A DNA stretch of 64,000 bases, taken from assembly GCA_035236585.1 (NCBI GenBank), contig CP141134.1, forward strand, positions 21,940,414-22,004,413, read 5' to 3'. Position numbers and translations under genes: made by a program. The notes beneath the pieces are model-generated. The model was not told the origin of the DNA. It saw nothing but the letters and a program-made list of their open reading frames with translations, and ran no database searches. This stretch comes from Warburgia ugandensis (taxonomy: Eukaryota; Streptophyta; Magnoliopsida; Canellales; Canellaceae). Position 1 is the first letter of the stretch. Every line of letters starts with the position of its first letter. Positions 37,691 through 50,212 of the stretch are shown here, piece after piece.

Positions 37691-39686
37691 TGTCGACGAA
37701 TCCATTATTCTGTTATCCAATACTCTAATTGGGTTGTAGCATTGATCATTGAATGGAGAGAGGAATTATGCATCAATTTCTTGTTCAAAACGTATAGGAA
37801 GTTACATCCCATTCCCACGTCCTAAATTCCATCTTTTGGGATGGAATTGGGTGAGGTTTTGTTTCCAAAAATTCCCCAATTTTTCCTCACATCATATACA
37901 CTCAAGGAACTCAATATAAATAGAAATAACATAACATTTAAGGTGTTCATCTAGTAGGCTCAAGGGGCCATTTTCCTGCTCAAAACTACAGGAAATTGTG
38001 TCGTGTTCATACCCCATTTTCCATCATATTTTTCATTCAATTTACCATATGTTGAATGAAACTCAATCACCATGATCACTATCAAGAGATTCCATCCATA
38101 AGAGAAGTCAAAAATGATGTTTCACTACCTCCTTTCCATAAAGATCCAAATGTCCTTTCCTAGCACAAATAATGTGGGAAAAACACATGTAAGTCCTGCA
38201 CTCTTCCTCTATCATCTCCACTCAATTGATACCCTTGATTCTTTTGCCCATCAGTCATTCTCACACACATCCATGCCAATTACTTGCAATGTTTAGCACT
38301 CATCAAGGTGGAAATGCAAGGATCAACCCGCAGGAAGTTGGCTGTGCTTTTCTATCTAAGTGAGCAATTTGTTGCTTACAAATTTAGCTTTAGGTAAATG
38401 AGAATTTAGAACCTAATTCATTCACAATAAATAGCACAAAATCAGAGGAAAACAAGAGAGAAATTACTGTTCTAACTTAGCATGGCATGTAGGTGCATTA
38501 AGCTAAGATTCATAGATGGCTTTCAGGAAATTTTTAGAAGCAAACTCTTGAACTAATTATAGTTTTAGGGGCTAAGATCTAAGTAGGTTTTAATCCATTC
38601 AAATTCATCTACCTCTTAGGAAGATCCTTAGTTTTTCCCTTAGCGTGAATGAAGATTACTCCTGCTTCAAATGACATAACTATAGTAGCAACATGCTTAG
38701 CCTCCACTATAGTGGATCCTCTTCTACTCCCAAGCTTCACTCTTCTTCACACCCTCCTTCTAATCAAGTTATCCCCCATGAGTTCTTTAAGTGATTTCCT
38801 CCATGGAATCAGTCTAAGAAAACCCAAGTCTTCAACTACTCTTATACCCCAATTTTAGTAGGAAGGTGGCATGGAATTCCACTCCTACTACACCTTCTTC
38901 CTTTTTGATTCTCTTGCTCTTGTCTCCTCCACTCACTTTCCTTCCCCTTCCCCTCCTCCTTCTTTAAATTAGATTTCCCCTTTGTTTTCTATAGTATTTC
39001 CTTTAGTTCCACCTGGCTTCCTCAACTTTCTTAGAAATCAAAGACCATGCATAAGGTCCACTTCTTCAGCTCATCCTCCATCATTGTGGACTGATTTTCC
39101 CCTTGATTTCTTTGTGATTTTTCCTAAGTTTCTTATAAGTTTTTCTTTCCATTGTGGATCATTCATGGGGAAGTACAAATGTGGGAGTTGCCCAACCTAC
39201 GAACCCCCCCTTTTGATTACCAATTTTTTGCAACTTCGGGTGGAACGTGTTGTCCATGCATGTGGCCAACATAGCCTATCATGATGCCATGTGAAATTGG
39301 GCTGGTTGTGGGCATGCATACAATAGTCTTTATGTAAAATTCCTATCCTAGACTTTTTAATGTTCATCTACTTAACAATCACACTCCTGTTTCTATTTTT
39401 TGTTCAATTGCATCCTACCATTCCTCTACCTAACTCCCTAGCATACAAAAGTCTCCCTTCTTCTTAATGGTTTCAATTAACCCTCTCCTTAGTTGCATCC
39501 ACTACTCCTTTAACTTCATTACTAAAATTTAGAATGTGATCATGTATCTAGTTTCATAGGAAACTAAGGAGAGCAAGAAAGGAAACCTGATATATATAAA
39601 AAAAAAAAAAAAAAAAAAATCCTCCATTTTTTTTTTGTAGTTTCCATATATATTAGATGGAATTTACATAATTCCAGATATTACAT
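37691..39686 (-). mobile_element. 3' LTR of a Tekay-type chromovirus, 2.0 kb (copy A)
   Basis: Runs from TGTCGACG to GATATTACA, about 1996 bp. It matches 50213-52215 (copy B) along most of its length, in the same orientation. A polypurine tract lies directly to its right, followed by chromodomain-like sequence, so it is the 3' LTR of the minus-strand element described at 39726-43379. A pure A-run sits at about 39599-39620. The left boundary was set by comparing the two copies and is less certain than the right. No known protein is encoded. Confidence 0.65.
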
Positions 39687-39725
39687 TCTGTCCCCCTTGC
39701 AAGAATATCCTCCTTGAAATTGCAT
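39687..39725 (-). other. Polypurine tract of the Tekay-type element
   Basis: On the minus strand: TTTCAAGGAGGATATTC, then a GCAAGGGGGACAGAA run ending at the LTR. It is a variant of the chromovirus motif and marks the right side as element interior. Confidence 0.7.
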
Positions 39726-42700
39726 AGGTATGTGTAAGTGGATCAATACAACTATGGGAATCACCATCTCATATCATCCTCAACATCCTAGGTGGTCTCA
39801 TTGAATTTGTGATGCTGCCATAGAACCTTGATGAGAGGGATCATCTTGGTTCCCAAAGTATTCTCTTTCTTATCTAGAACATGTACTGGCCACTCTTAGA
39901 ACATGAGATCTAGCAAGAGATTAGCTGGTATTTGAACCAAGGCATGAGTAGGTTTCATGATGTATTTCCTCAACATGGATACATGAGATACATCATGTAC
40001 CTCAGATAATGAAGGTGGTAGTGCCAATTTGTAAGCAACTCTTCCTACCCTTTCTAAAATCTCAAATGGAACTAGGGTTTGACTTGCTCTTCACCTCAAA
40101 TGTAATAATCCCTTTGTTTGGGACCACCTTCAAGAGACATGGTCTCCCAGCTGGAACTCTAGGTCTCTCCTCTTTAGGTCAACATAGCTCTTCCACCTAC
40201 TATGAATAGCTAACAAAGCCTCTGAATGAGTCTCACCTTCTTGGCACACTACTCTATAAGTTCCTACACCACGAACCGTCTCTCCCCAACATTGCTCCAA
40301 CTTGTCGGCATTCAACATGGTCTACCATAAAGTGCCTCTTTCAATGCCATGCCAATGCTAGAATGGTAGCTATTGTCGTAGGCAAACTCTACCAAAGGAA
40401 GATGTTTGTCCCAACAACCCTTCCAATCTAGTGCACAAGCTCTTAGCATATCTTCCAAAATCTAAATGGCCCTTCCCGATTAGCTATCGGTCTGAGGATG
40501 AAATGCTATGCTAAAGGGTGTTGAAGTGCCTAGTCCTTCCTACACACTCTATAAGAATCATGAAATGAACCTAGTATCTTTGTTTGAGATGATCACCAAT
40601 GGTACCCCATGTAAGCTCACAATCTCCTTAATATATAGCTTTGCAAGGCTCTCTAATGATTGCTTCTATCACAATCTCCTTAATATACAACTTTTCAAGG
40701 CACTATAATGATTGCTTCTTTGGAATTGGTAGGATGTGAGCTGACTTAGTCAATCCATGACAACTGATATAGCATCATGCCCACTAGAAGTCTTGGGCAA
40801 TTCAACCACAAAGTCCATAGTCATGTGGTTCCACTTCTAAATTGGAAGCTTGATATTTGTAATAGCCCTGCCTCTGCCTTGACTCTCTAACATGTCATAC
40901 AATGAGAAACATAGGCCTTGGTGTCCTTCTTCATATCATGGTACATATTAGTACCTCCTAAATGCATAGAAAACTGATAATAATGAGCTACCTTTAGTAG
41001 ATCTTGCTTTAGTCCTGTAGCATCTAGCACAAATAGTCTATCGTGGAACCAAAATCCACCATTGGGACCCTTCTCAAATCCATCCTTCTTTCACAAACTT
41101 TGTGTCTCTATAGATGACTGTTGAGCCTGGAGGATCTGGTGCAAGTAAGCAAAATGGATAGTGATATTTACAACAGTACCACCCGATCTTCTACTAAGTG
41201 CATATGTGACTTACAAAGATAATTCTGAATGGTAAAGTTGAAGTCCTTCAAGTAATCTAGCTAGTGCCTCTATCTCATGTTGAGGCCATTCTGTGTAAAA
41301 ATATGCTTGAGGCTCGTGGTCTATAAACACATCAAACTTCTCTCCATTAAGAGAATTCCACCAAATCTTCGAGGCAAATACAACGACAATAAATTCCAAA
41401 TCATGAGTAGGGTAATTTTGCTCATGTTTCTTCAATTATCTAGAGGCATATGTAATCACCTTACCATGTTGCATGAAAACATGCCATAACCCTTTACCTA
41501 ATGAGTTACTATAAACCACGAAACCACAACTGTTGTTAGGTATGGATGGGATTGGTGTTGATATAAGCCTCCCCTTTAACTCTTGGAAGCTTCTCTTGCT
41601 ATCCTTATACACTCAAACTTTTAATCTTTCTTAGTTAGAGCAATTAATGGTTGAGTGATGTGAGAGAGTCCCTCAATATAACACCTATAATAACCATCTA
41701 ATCAAAGAAAACTCTATCACTTTGTCATAGTCTTGCACCATTGCAAGCTAGCCATTGCCTCAACCTTTTGCAAATCAACTGCTACTCTATCCTTGGATAT
41801 AATGTGTCTAAGAAAGTTGACCTGGTCTAACCAAAATTTGCATAGAGAACTTAGTATACAACTAATGTGCTTGCAAGGTGCCCAACGTGATCCTCAAGTA
41901 ATCTTGATGCTCCTCAACACTGCCAGAATAAATGAGGATGTCATTGACGAATACAATAGTAAACTTGTTCTAAAAATCCCTGAACACCTAGTGGCATCAC
42001 TAAGAATTCATAATGGCCATATCGAGAGTGAAATGCAGTTATCCAAACATCATGATCCCGTACCTCAATAAGTAATAACCAATCCTTAGGTCAACCTTAG
42101 AGAACACCTAGGGATAAAAGGTAATCTATGAAGGGCAAGGGTACTTGTTTTTCACTGTAAGCCCATCTAAGGACCTATAATCCACACAAAGCAGCCAAGA
42201 GCCATCCTTCTTCTTAACAAACAGGACTAGAGCTCCCTATGGCGACACACTGAGGCAAATAAACCCCTAATTTGGCAACTCCTATAACTCTATCTTCAGC
42301 TCCTTGAGCTCTAAAGGAGCCACACAGTGGGGACCCTTTGAGATAGGAGTCACCCCTGGTAGTAGTTCAATAGTAAACTCCATCTCAAACTTTGAAGGTA
42401 ATCCCAATAGCTCATCTGGAAACACATCACAAAACTCTTGCACTACTTCAATCTCCTTAAGGTAAGAAGTTGGCCTCTCCTAAGCCTAGACATATTATTG
42501 GTATGCTTGACATCCATTGGATACTAGGAGTGTTGCCCTACTGTCTAAAATGATGCTGGTGTAAGATGTATACAGTCACCCCAAAAACATGAGAGTCTAT
42601 GTCTCTAGCATATGTAAAACCACCTGCTTCTTCCTATAATCCACTAAGGACCTATGCTCGGCCAGCGAGTCCATCCCTAGGATGACATCAAAATCTATCG

Positions 42701-43379
42701 TACTGAAGACAATTAGATCGACCCTCAATTCCTAACCCAACATTAATAAAGGAACATCCTATACAAACTCCCATACTATCACCGGTTTCCCAATTGACGT
42801 GCTAACCTCTAAGAGGAAACTTAATCTACTCAAAACTATGTCTGGAGATGATGCAAAATCAGCAGACATAAAAGGAATTGGTAGCACACGGGTCTATATG
42901 TACACATGCCAGTCTATCATGCATTAATAGAATACCTTCCACAATGGCATTAGATGCACAAGCCTAGTCAGTAGTGATGGTGAAAACTTGGCCCTTACTC
43001 TTGGGGGCCTAATCTCATCACTGTGTAGGATCTAGACGTGGCAATTGCTCTTGCCGTCAAAACTGTCCAACCCATGGCACTTGATCTTGATGTGGTGCCT
43101 AGCCCCACTATGGTGGCACAACTTTCCTCAATGTGGGATAGTGTTATGCAATGTGGCCCCATTGGGCCCACTGAAAACATTTAGGGCACTTGCCCTAAAG
43201 GGCTCTAACTAGATGGAGTCATCCTTGACCAACCTCACTCATCCTTTGCTGACCCCTCAATTGCCTCACTTGTGAAGTGAGATTTGTTTTGACTGGGACT
43301 TTCTTCTTCCCCATCCAGTTTGAACTGTGACTAGTTTACCCAAACTAGTGGCCCACCACTTTAGATGGGCTTTTCAACT
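39726..43379 (-). mobile_element. Tekay/Del chromovirus interior, pol part
   Basis: Fossil interior read on the minus strand from right to left: zinc-knuckle-like end of gag (about 43100-43200), protease-like region (about 42600-42900), reverse transcriptase (about 41600-42400), RNase H (about 41200-41450), integrase (about 40130-41100) and a chromodomain-like tail (about 39750-40010). The order gag-PR-RT-RH-INT-CHD is that of chromoviruses. The element is broken, with many lesions throughout, and looks old. It belongs with the 3' LTR at 37691-39686 and with the gag part beyond the nested solo LTR. Confidence 0.8.
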
Positions 43380-43814
43380 TATCATGACCCAGGTTTTTGT
43401 AACACATTTTGTAATACAATTTTCAAAGGCAAGGCCCTTAGTAGTAAATTTTTTTTTTTTCACAAAACAAAGTAGCAGAAATTCTTTTTCTTTAGAACTT
43501 GTTTTGAAAAACCCAAGTCATCACTCATACATAACATAAGTAGAATTTTTGTACAAGATAAAAATTCCATTGAAGGAATATACTTTTATTAAATTCCAGA
43601 ATCCATCTAATGGTTCACAGTATAGCCCAAATAAATTACAATACTTGTCCAAATTATATAATCCAAAACTCAAGGCTCACCATACAATGAAACTCTCATT
43701 ACAATACAATACTCTCAAACAAAACAAAATACATGTCTTCAAGGGGTATACCCTGATGATTATTCTCTCGAGTCTTCATCAGTCTTGAGCTCTTAACTCT
43801 CCTTCTCTATATCT

Positions 43815-43850
43815 GAGATATTGTAAGCATTCAAACATTTACAATATCTC
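43815..43850. other. LTR stem-loop, 12-bp perfect stem
   Basis: GAGATATTGTAA (43815-43826) pairs with TTACAATATCTC (43839-43850) around a 12-base loop. The sister LTR at 19443 has the same stem shortened to 9 bp. A small second stem (AAGC/GCTT) follows. Confidence 0.7.
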
Positions 43851-44989
43851 AGTAAGCTATGCTTGGTAAGGGATTCAAGAAGCATAATAATTTGACAGTA
43901 TAATTCTAATACTTCATAAGCCTATTATTCATAAACATACTCATATATCAAACTCTTTACTTTGTAATATATGTACATCCTTATGCATATATAATGTACA
44001 TGGATAAATCCATCAAATTTATTAAGGTAGTCAAATAACATTCCCAACTAAACTAATCAATTCTTTCCACCATGAGAAATCAGTATTTCAGCTAGTCCTA
44101 TGCTAGGAATTTCCCTTCTTGGGAAATACTAGTAATATACAATTACCTAACATTTTATCATGCCAAAACATACGACATTTCACTATGCCTATCTCATATG
44201 CATCATAGTGCAAAATAATCTAAGTACTACAATGCTATAGTATGATCTGTACTAGCATGCTTGGATAACTGCCCAATTCACTATTGATACCATGATGAAA
44301 TATATTGTGTCACTACACATATGGAGAGATAGGACTTTCATAGTGGTGGCTTTCTCATAATTGCCCCACCCCCATTTAGCTTCTCATCAGGCAAGGTATC
44401 ATCTATCATCAAATTTTGAAAAGCGGGTGGCCAAACCCTCATAACTTCCCTAATATAGCATCCCCAAGCTTATGCATGTTGAAAACAAAACCACAAGCCT
44501 TCATGCTTGTATGTAAAATAGGTTTCATACGTATCAGATAGTCTATCTGTTTACTTAGGGCTGGAATATCTTCTAGTTCCATACTCACTTAAAGTCTATT
44601 CCTTAATTCTAACTTAACCATTTTGTATGTGTTTGGTTGGATCATAAGGGTTTCAAGGGATTTAATACAAGTATTAACATTACACTAGTCAACATTTCTA
44701 AACATAAGATCATGTATTCAACATGTACATCCTATGTAGATGCATTCATAAAATCCTCTTACCTTCAAGTAGTGATTCATCTCTTCAAATCTTCCATGAT
44801 CCTAATTAATGTATGAAATCTGTAAATCCATACATACTGTCAATATTTATACAATCTGAATAATCCTATATTTTTTATCCTATCTATATTCTTTATTCAA
44901 TCTTGTCCTTTGATATAAAGGATCTAGATATTGTCCTATCATGATCTATCTTCCTCAGATAGTGTCTATCCTATTGATCAATAGATCTG

Positions 44990-45370
44990 ATGGTTAGAAT
45001 GATCTTCTAATCTTTCAGATCTAAGTATTTTCTATTCTAAGTCTTTGTGTATTGCTTTCTTTGATCTTGATCTTTCATAGATAGTTAGATCAACAATTTA
45101 TACTTGTTAATAAAGATCAAGGGCTTAGATCTTCTATCATCTAGTTCTTCTTTGATCTAAGTTTAGTTGTTTGAGCATGCTTAAGGAGGATGATCCTGGT
45201 TTTCTTCCTTGAATCATATTTGATCAAGGGTTCATATCTTCCATTCTATTTTATTTAAGATCTTCTGAATTACAAGAAATATATATATATATATATCATC
45301 AAGAAATATTTATTTCTCTTTATTGTTCTTGATCATTCAAGATCCCATTGATCTTATTTGATCATCTTTA
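44990..45370. repeat. GATC-dense segment of the second solo LTR
   Basis: This is the counterpart of the GATC-rich segment at 20858-21245, with the same TTGATC and AGATCT contexts. It is non-coding. Confidence 0.6.
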
Positions 45371-47758
45371 TCTTACTTACAATTTTTATTACGGTTAGAT
45401 AATTTAGTAATCTTTTATGCTCTTATTATTATTATTATTATTATTCAACTAGTTAATGTTTTACTGGTTGAAGATAACTTATTTCATCCTAATTCTAGAT
45501 TGCTCCTTTTATTTCAAATAGTCTAAGGCTTACTAGCTGAATGGTTGAACACAAACTGGTTACTTCAATCCTCATGCAAGTAGGCGTTTAGACCTCACAA
45601 ACATTAACAGAAGGTATGGGAAGAGCATGGCTCTATTAGAAAACCCCCTTAACCACCATGTTCAGTATTCACTAGAGTGACCTTAGCTCAACCTTTCATA
45701 AGGTTCCTATGAGCATTTTAATCCTTAAGTACTCTTTCTAATTGATTTTAATTAAATCTATAAACATTTAGAATGTCATTCATGGGGTTTATTATTCTCC
45801 TAGTTTGGGCCAAGGATTTCATAATCCCTATATTGTCCTATTAACTGTAGCCCTTACTAATATTTAAGTCAAAGTCCTTCACTCACTTAATTGTCCATGA
45901 ATCTCTATATTCCATTAGTTTACATTTTTGGTGATTTATGCTCATTACATCTTAACAATTACTTAACAATTAAATGTACTAATAAAATTTGACAACAATT
46001 ATATCATAAACATTAAAGCATAAATCCAACATAAGTTTAACAACCATTCATACTAACATGCTTCCTATGAATGTAACTTAACCCAATGAAATAAAACTAT
46101 ACTTAAACTAGCATAATCCTAAGTTATGAAATACATGAAATTTTACTACAAATCTAATGGAATCATGCTAAAATCTCAAATTTAAACTAACATAGCCCTA
46201 AGATAATCGAACCTAATAACAAACTAATAATATATAGAACATAGCATGCTAACATTTAAGAATTATACTATCATGCTTCCTAATTTACAGCATAAATCAC
46301 ATTTACAATTCTATTATCAAATAAAAGATAATTAAACTAATTAGATTGAGATTATTAAAACTTTTACTTATGATCCAACCATTAGATCTTAGTTCTTTTC
46401 CTTTTAATCAAGGGTTTTCATTAATTTTAGGGCTTTTACTCCATTAAGGTCCAAAGATCACATCCCTTTGTTTTTGTCATATTTAATCCATGATATCAAT
46501 GGATTCCATCATAATCCAATTTATTCAATCCATCCCAAGGGTGTGATCACGCTTGATCCTATTGACCAAGTGAGTCCCTTTATATTTTTAGGGTTTTTCT
46601 ACCATAAAGCGTAGATTGCTCATTTTATGTTATATCTGTCAAAATAAATCATGGATATTACTTGATTTTAACATTATATCATCATTGTAGTAGATCCCCA
46701 AGATTTGATCATCTCAAATCATGACAATTAGAATCTTAATTCCTCAAAATAGAAAGTTTCTTGAGGATTTTTATAAATTTTATGATTCTAGAAGATAGTA
46801 GATGTTACAATCTTTCCATAGCTTTTTTTCGATCTTAATTTGAAGTTCATGTGACTCCACAATTAAGGACTGAAGTTCACAGTCGTTCTAAGGGTTCGAT
46901 TTGATCTAGGCCCAGTAGAATGGATAGCTCTGATCAGTTGGGCAGAGTAGGCTAGTTGGGCAGAATGTTTACTACCTCCTACCACCAAGACGCATGTCGT
47001 AACGCAAATCCCTGGACCGGCACTATCATGCGGTCATTCGATTGGGATGGCGTCGCATTGGAGATGCTCCCGTAGGGCACGTTTTCTTGTGGCGTCCCGG
47101 GAGCTCGATCTCTTAAGGGAGATTGGACAATCCGTTTTGGACCGTCTAATCAAATCCCCTTGAATTAATGGCTCCATGTTTAATACAATTTCTTGAAAAT
47201 TCTACCCTAGGGGTTTTGGACCCTTCTGGATCGATTGCAGGGCTCAGATTTTCTATTTGAACCTTCCATCATCTAGAATTGAAGGGTTCTTACCCTTGAT
47301 TTTTATTATTCTTGAACTAAAATTAATTTCAAAAAAATAAAAATTATATAAAATAACATGAAAAAGTGTGGAAAGAGTTTCCACCTACCTAATTGGAGAA
47401 AAATGTGGATTTTACAGCCTAATTTTAAATAGATATCTCTTTGATGATAAGATAGCCTGATACCCACTTGTTTTATGATTTCCTGTTGATTGCACTGTTA
47501 GATCTTGAAATTGATTTAGGTTTTTTGTAGATAAGGTAGTCTAGGACAATATGAATGGTGGGATTTGTGAGATTTGATTTGGAAGAGAGTGCTTAATTGA
47601 ATTTAGGTCTCTTGTTCCAATCTAGAGAGAGCAGAGAGAAAGTGACTGAAGAGAGAGCTTTGGGAGCTTTGGGATTGAATCTAGATCTGGTTTTTTTGGA
47701 TAAGCAAGATAATTTTGTGGGAAATTTGATGAACATTTTTGGAGGATTTTTAGGGGTG

Positions 47759-47766
47759 TATTTATA
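47759..47766 (-). promoter_or_regulatory. LTR TATA-like box
   Basis: TATAAATA on the minus strand, about 570 bp inside the 5' end of the solo LTR; same octamer and depth as 23376-23383. Confidence 0.55.
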
Positions 47767-48333
47767 GATGTTGTTGAATTTTTCATAATTACTGATAATA
47801 ATTATGTTTCAATTCTTTTAAATATTAAATTAACATTGGATCCTCCACTACCACCTCCTTCTCCACTAGCAGTTGGTAGTGGTTTGACCACTTATTACAT
47901 GTTTTCTAGCCGTTGGATTTGTTTGTGGGCCCCACTAGGGTGTGAAAGGACCATTTTGTCCTTTTATGGAGAAAAATCCATTTTATTCTCTCGAACTCAG
48001 AATTGAGCTTACTTAGATGTGTTGGAATTGTATTTCCAAGTATATTATAAATATTAATGTCTTATATCTAGGTTAGGGGTAAAATTATCATTTTACACTT
48101 TTATTAATAAAAATGAAGAAAATTAGGAATTTTTCATTTTAACTCGGAATTGAACATACTTAGTGTCATTTCGATCGATTTTTCGAGAACATTCATAATT
48201 TCTAAGTTCTAAATCATATTTTAATATCTATAAAAAGAGAATTTCTAATAACCTAATATTCTAGCCTAGAATTTTTGAAAACTCAAACTTTATTGATTTT
48301 CTCAATCAATTTACAAAAATTGGGGTTATTACA

Positions 48334-48838
48334 CAACTCCCTCTCCAATATGGATGCTAGCTCCATTGCCTTGGTTACAGTGGTAGGCTAATATTTGAAG
48401 TCATACCACAGAATAGTGTCTTCACCACAGAAGTAGTTCTTGTCGGCTATTGACCACAAAGTGTAGCCTCCCCTTAGGGATTGCCATGGTTGAGAAAATC
48501 TCCTAAACGTAATGTAGCCATGTTGCTACACTCTTTAGCCCATCCTTGTTGAAGAAATGAGGCACAACTTGCCTAAACCTCTCTAATAGGTTGTCCCTCC
48601 TGGGACCATCACCCTCAACCTTGACATCTCTTGCTGGCTCATCTTCACCCTAGTAGTCTACCACCATTGTCTCATCCTATAAAACAAAAGCTAAACAACC
48701 TGATCTGCCGCATTAGGCAAGTCACATGTGACACCTTAAGTCATAGTGGTTGTCAATCTATTAGTAGGTCGAGGGGGTTCCTCTCTGCAAATTTTAGGAG
48801 GCATCTAAAATCAACAAAATTTTAGTGACGCCTAAAGC
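48334..48838 (-). mobile_element. Tekay/Del chromovirus interior, gag start
   Basis: Remaining gag part of the element at 39726-43379, separated from it by the nested solo LTR. On the minus strand the beginning of gag (a Met-Pro-Pro start typical of Tekay elements) lies near 48800. No primer-binding site or 5' LTR follows; at about 48838 the sequence changes abruptly to a Tat/Athila 3' region. Broken. Confidence 0.55.
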
Positions 48839-50212
48839 CTTTAGCCTTCCTATATTATTTTTTTCTAGTTAGGCTTTGAGACTTTAAATATTAGCCTTTT
48901 CTTTGTAGCCAAACAACCTTTACCTATATTGAATCCCTAAAATATATCCATTACCCATATGTTTTGGAAACATATAGAGAAGATTGAAGAACATCTTGGA
49001 AAAAGTATGAACAATACAAATCAAGAAATGAACATCAAGGTTAAAATAAAAAAAAGTTCAAAAAGTCTATGTAATGCCAAATGAAAAGAAACAAAAGATA
49101 GCCAATGAGAAAGAAGAATGTTCAGTCATGTGAAAAAAAATGGAAAAGTTGCAAATACACTAATAGAAGACCTTTATATATTTTTTAGATACCTTTGTTT
49201 GCTTTTACACCCATTCTTTTAATAACCCATATCTAGGCCTATGTTTTTCCTAATAGAAGTCCTAACTTGATCTTAGGAGTAGTATGACTTGATATGGTTA
49301 TAAATGAATAGAGAGTTTTGTAGAATGCAACTTAAGGAGAGTAGAATACTTGTTGATTTGGGGTTTAGTATTTGCTTATTCTACCACACTACTCTACAAG
49401 GAGAATAGTAGAAGCTTTTACCAAGATATGGTTCTATCTTGAGGCTTATCAAGGTCTCTTGCTTTATTACTAACTTATGGCATTGATATGGCCTTTGCTT
49501 CTCATGATAACACCCCTGGTACACTAGTATAATTGTGGCATTTAGAGTTGGATTTCCTAGTACCTATATTTAACATGTCTTTTTATTTTTACTTGTTTTC
49601 TATGTAGGAGGTTGGGTGTCTCTAGCCAACAAAAGTGAAGGTTTAAATGTCCCACATTTTCAATGAACAATATGGCCATCTAACCTTAAGTTGAGTCTAA
49701 GGTCTTACAACCATTCCTACTATCATGTAGGAACTTGTAGCAAAAACTCAATGGGGTTTTGGGTTAAGCACGACCCAATGTACCCACTCATTTCTTGTTC
49801 TAGCTATTCACCTTTCTTATAGCCTAAGTGTAGAAATTTACTGGACCATTTCCTATGTTTTTAAAGTGTTTTAAGTTCTACTTTATGCTTAACTTTCAGA
49901 CCTATCTCTGCAAGTTCCAATAGGAGCATGCTCTACCATGTCTGTAAAGTCTCGCTATATGGTTATGAATGTGGTGAGCTTTCTTGACCAAAATAGAGTG
50001 TTACTTGGATATTTTTAATGAGTCAAAAAGGGTGTGATAGTTGCATCTTGATACAGTTAGATTTTTCAATTCAATTCAATGCAGTAGCACACTACTTTCT
50101 ACAATTGTTTGCTAAGTAAACTTCCATCAGCTATAAACATTCCACACTCACTTCTCTTAATAATATTTAGGTGTTTTCACATGGTCTCTATCATTTTCAT
50201 TCATAGGTTAAA
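48839..50212 (+). mobile_element. Tat/Athila-like 3' region, orphan piece
   Basis: The stretch 48841-49215 matches 59373-59760 closely (shared AGCCTTCCTATATTATTT and TGTAGCCAAACAACC). The following part resembles 7840-7960. It is therefore the 3' untranslated region of the same pol-less family as in the first 9.6 kb and at 53.9-59.8 kb. No coding sequence is recognised. Confidence 0.55.

Larger units (their letters stand above)
43380..48333 (-). mobile_element. Solo LTR, 5.0 kb
   Basis: Begins at the TATCATGACCCAGG near 43380 and ends GGGGTTATTACA at 48333, with a perfect 5-bp target duplication CAACT at 43375-43379 and 48334-48338. It is the same family as 19443-23973; the two match from end to end with scattered differences and indels. 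Minus-strand parts: TATA-like box 47759-47766, GC-rich leader about 46900-47110, donor-like site near 44759, stem-loop 43815-43850. It sits inside the gag region of the Tekay-type element, so it is younger than that element. Confidence 0.9.

Noticed and set aside
50201-50205. TCATA as left target duplication of LTR copy B
   Set aside because: It matches the five bases right of copy B but lies 7 bp away from the LTR start suggested by comparison with copy A, which does not begin there.
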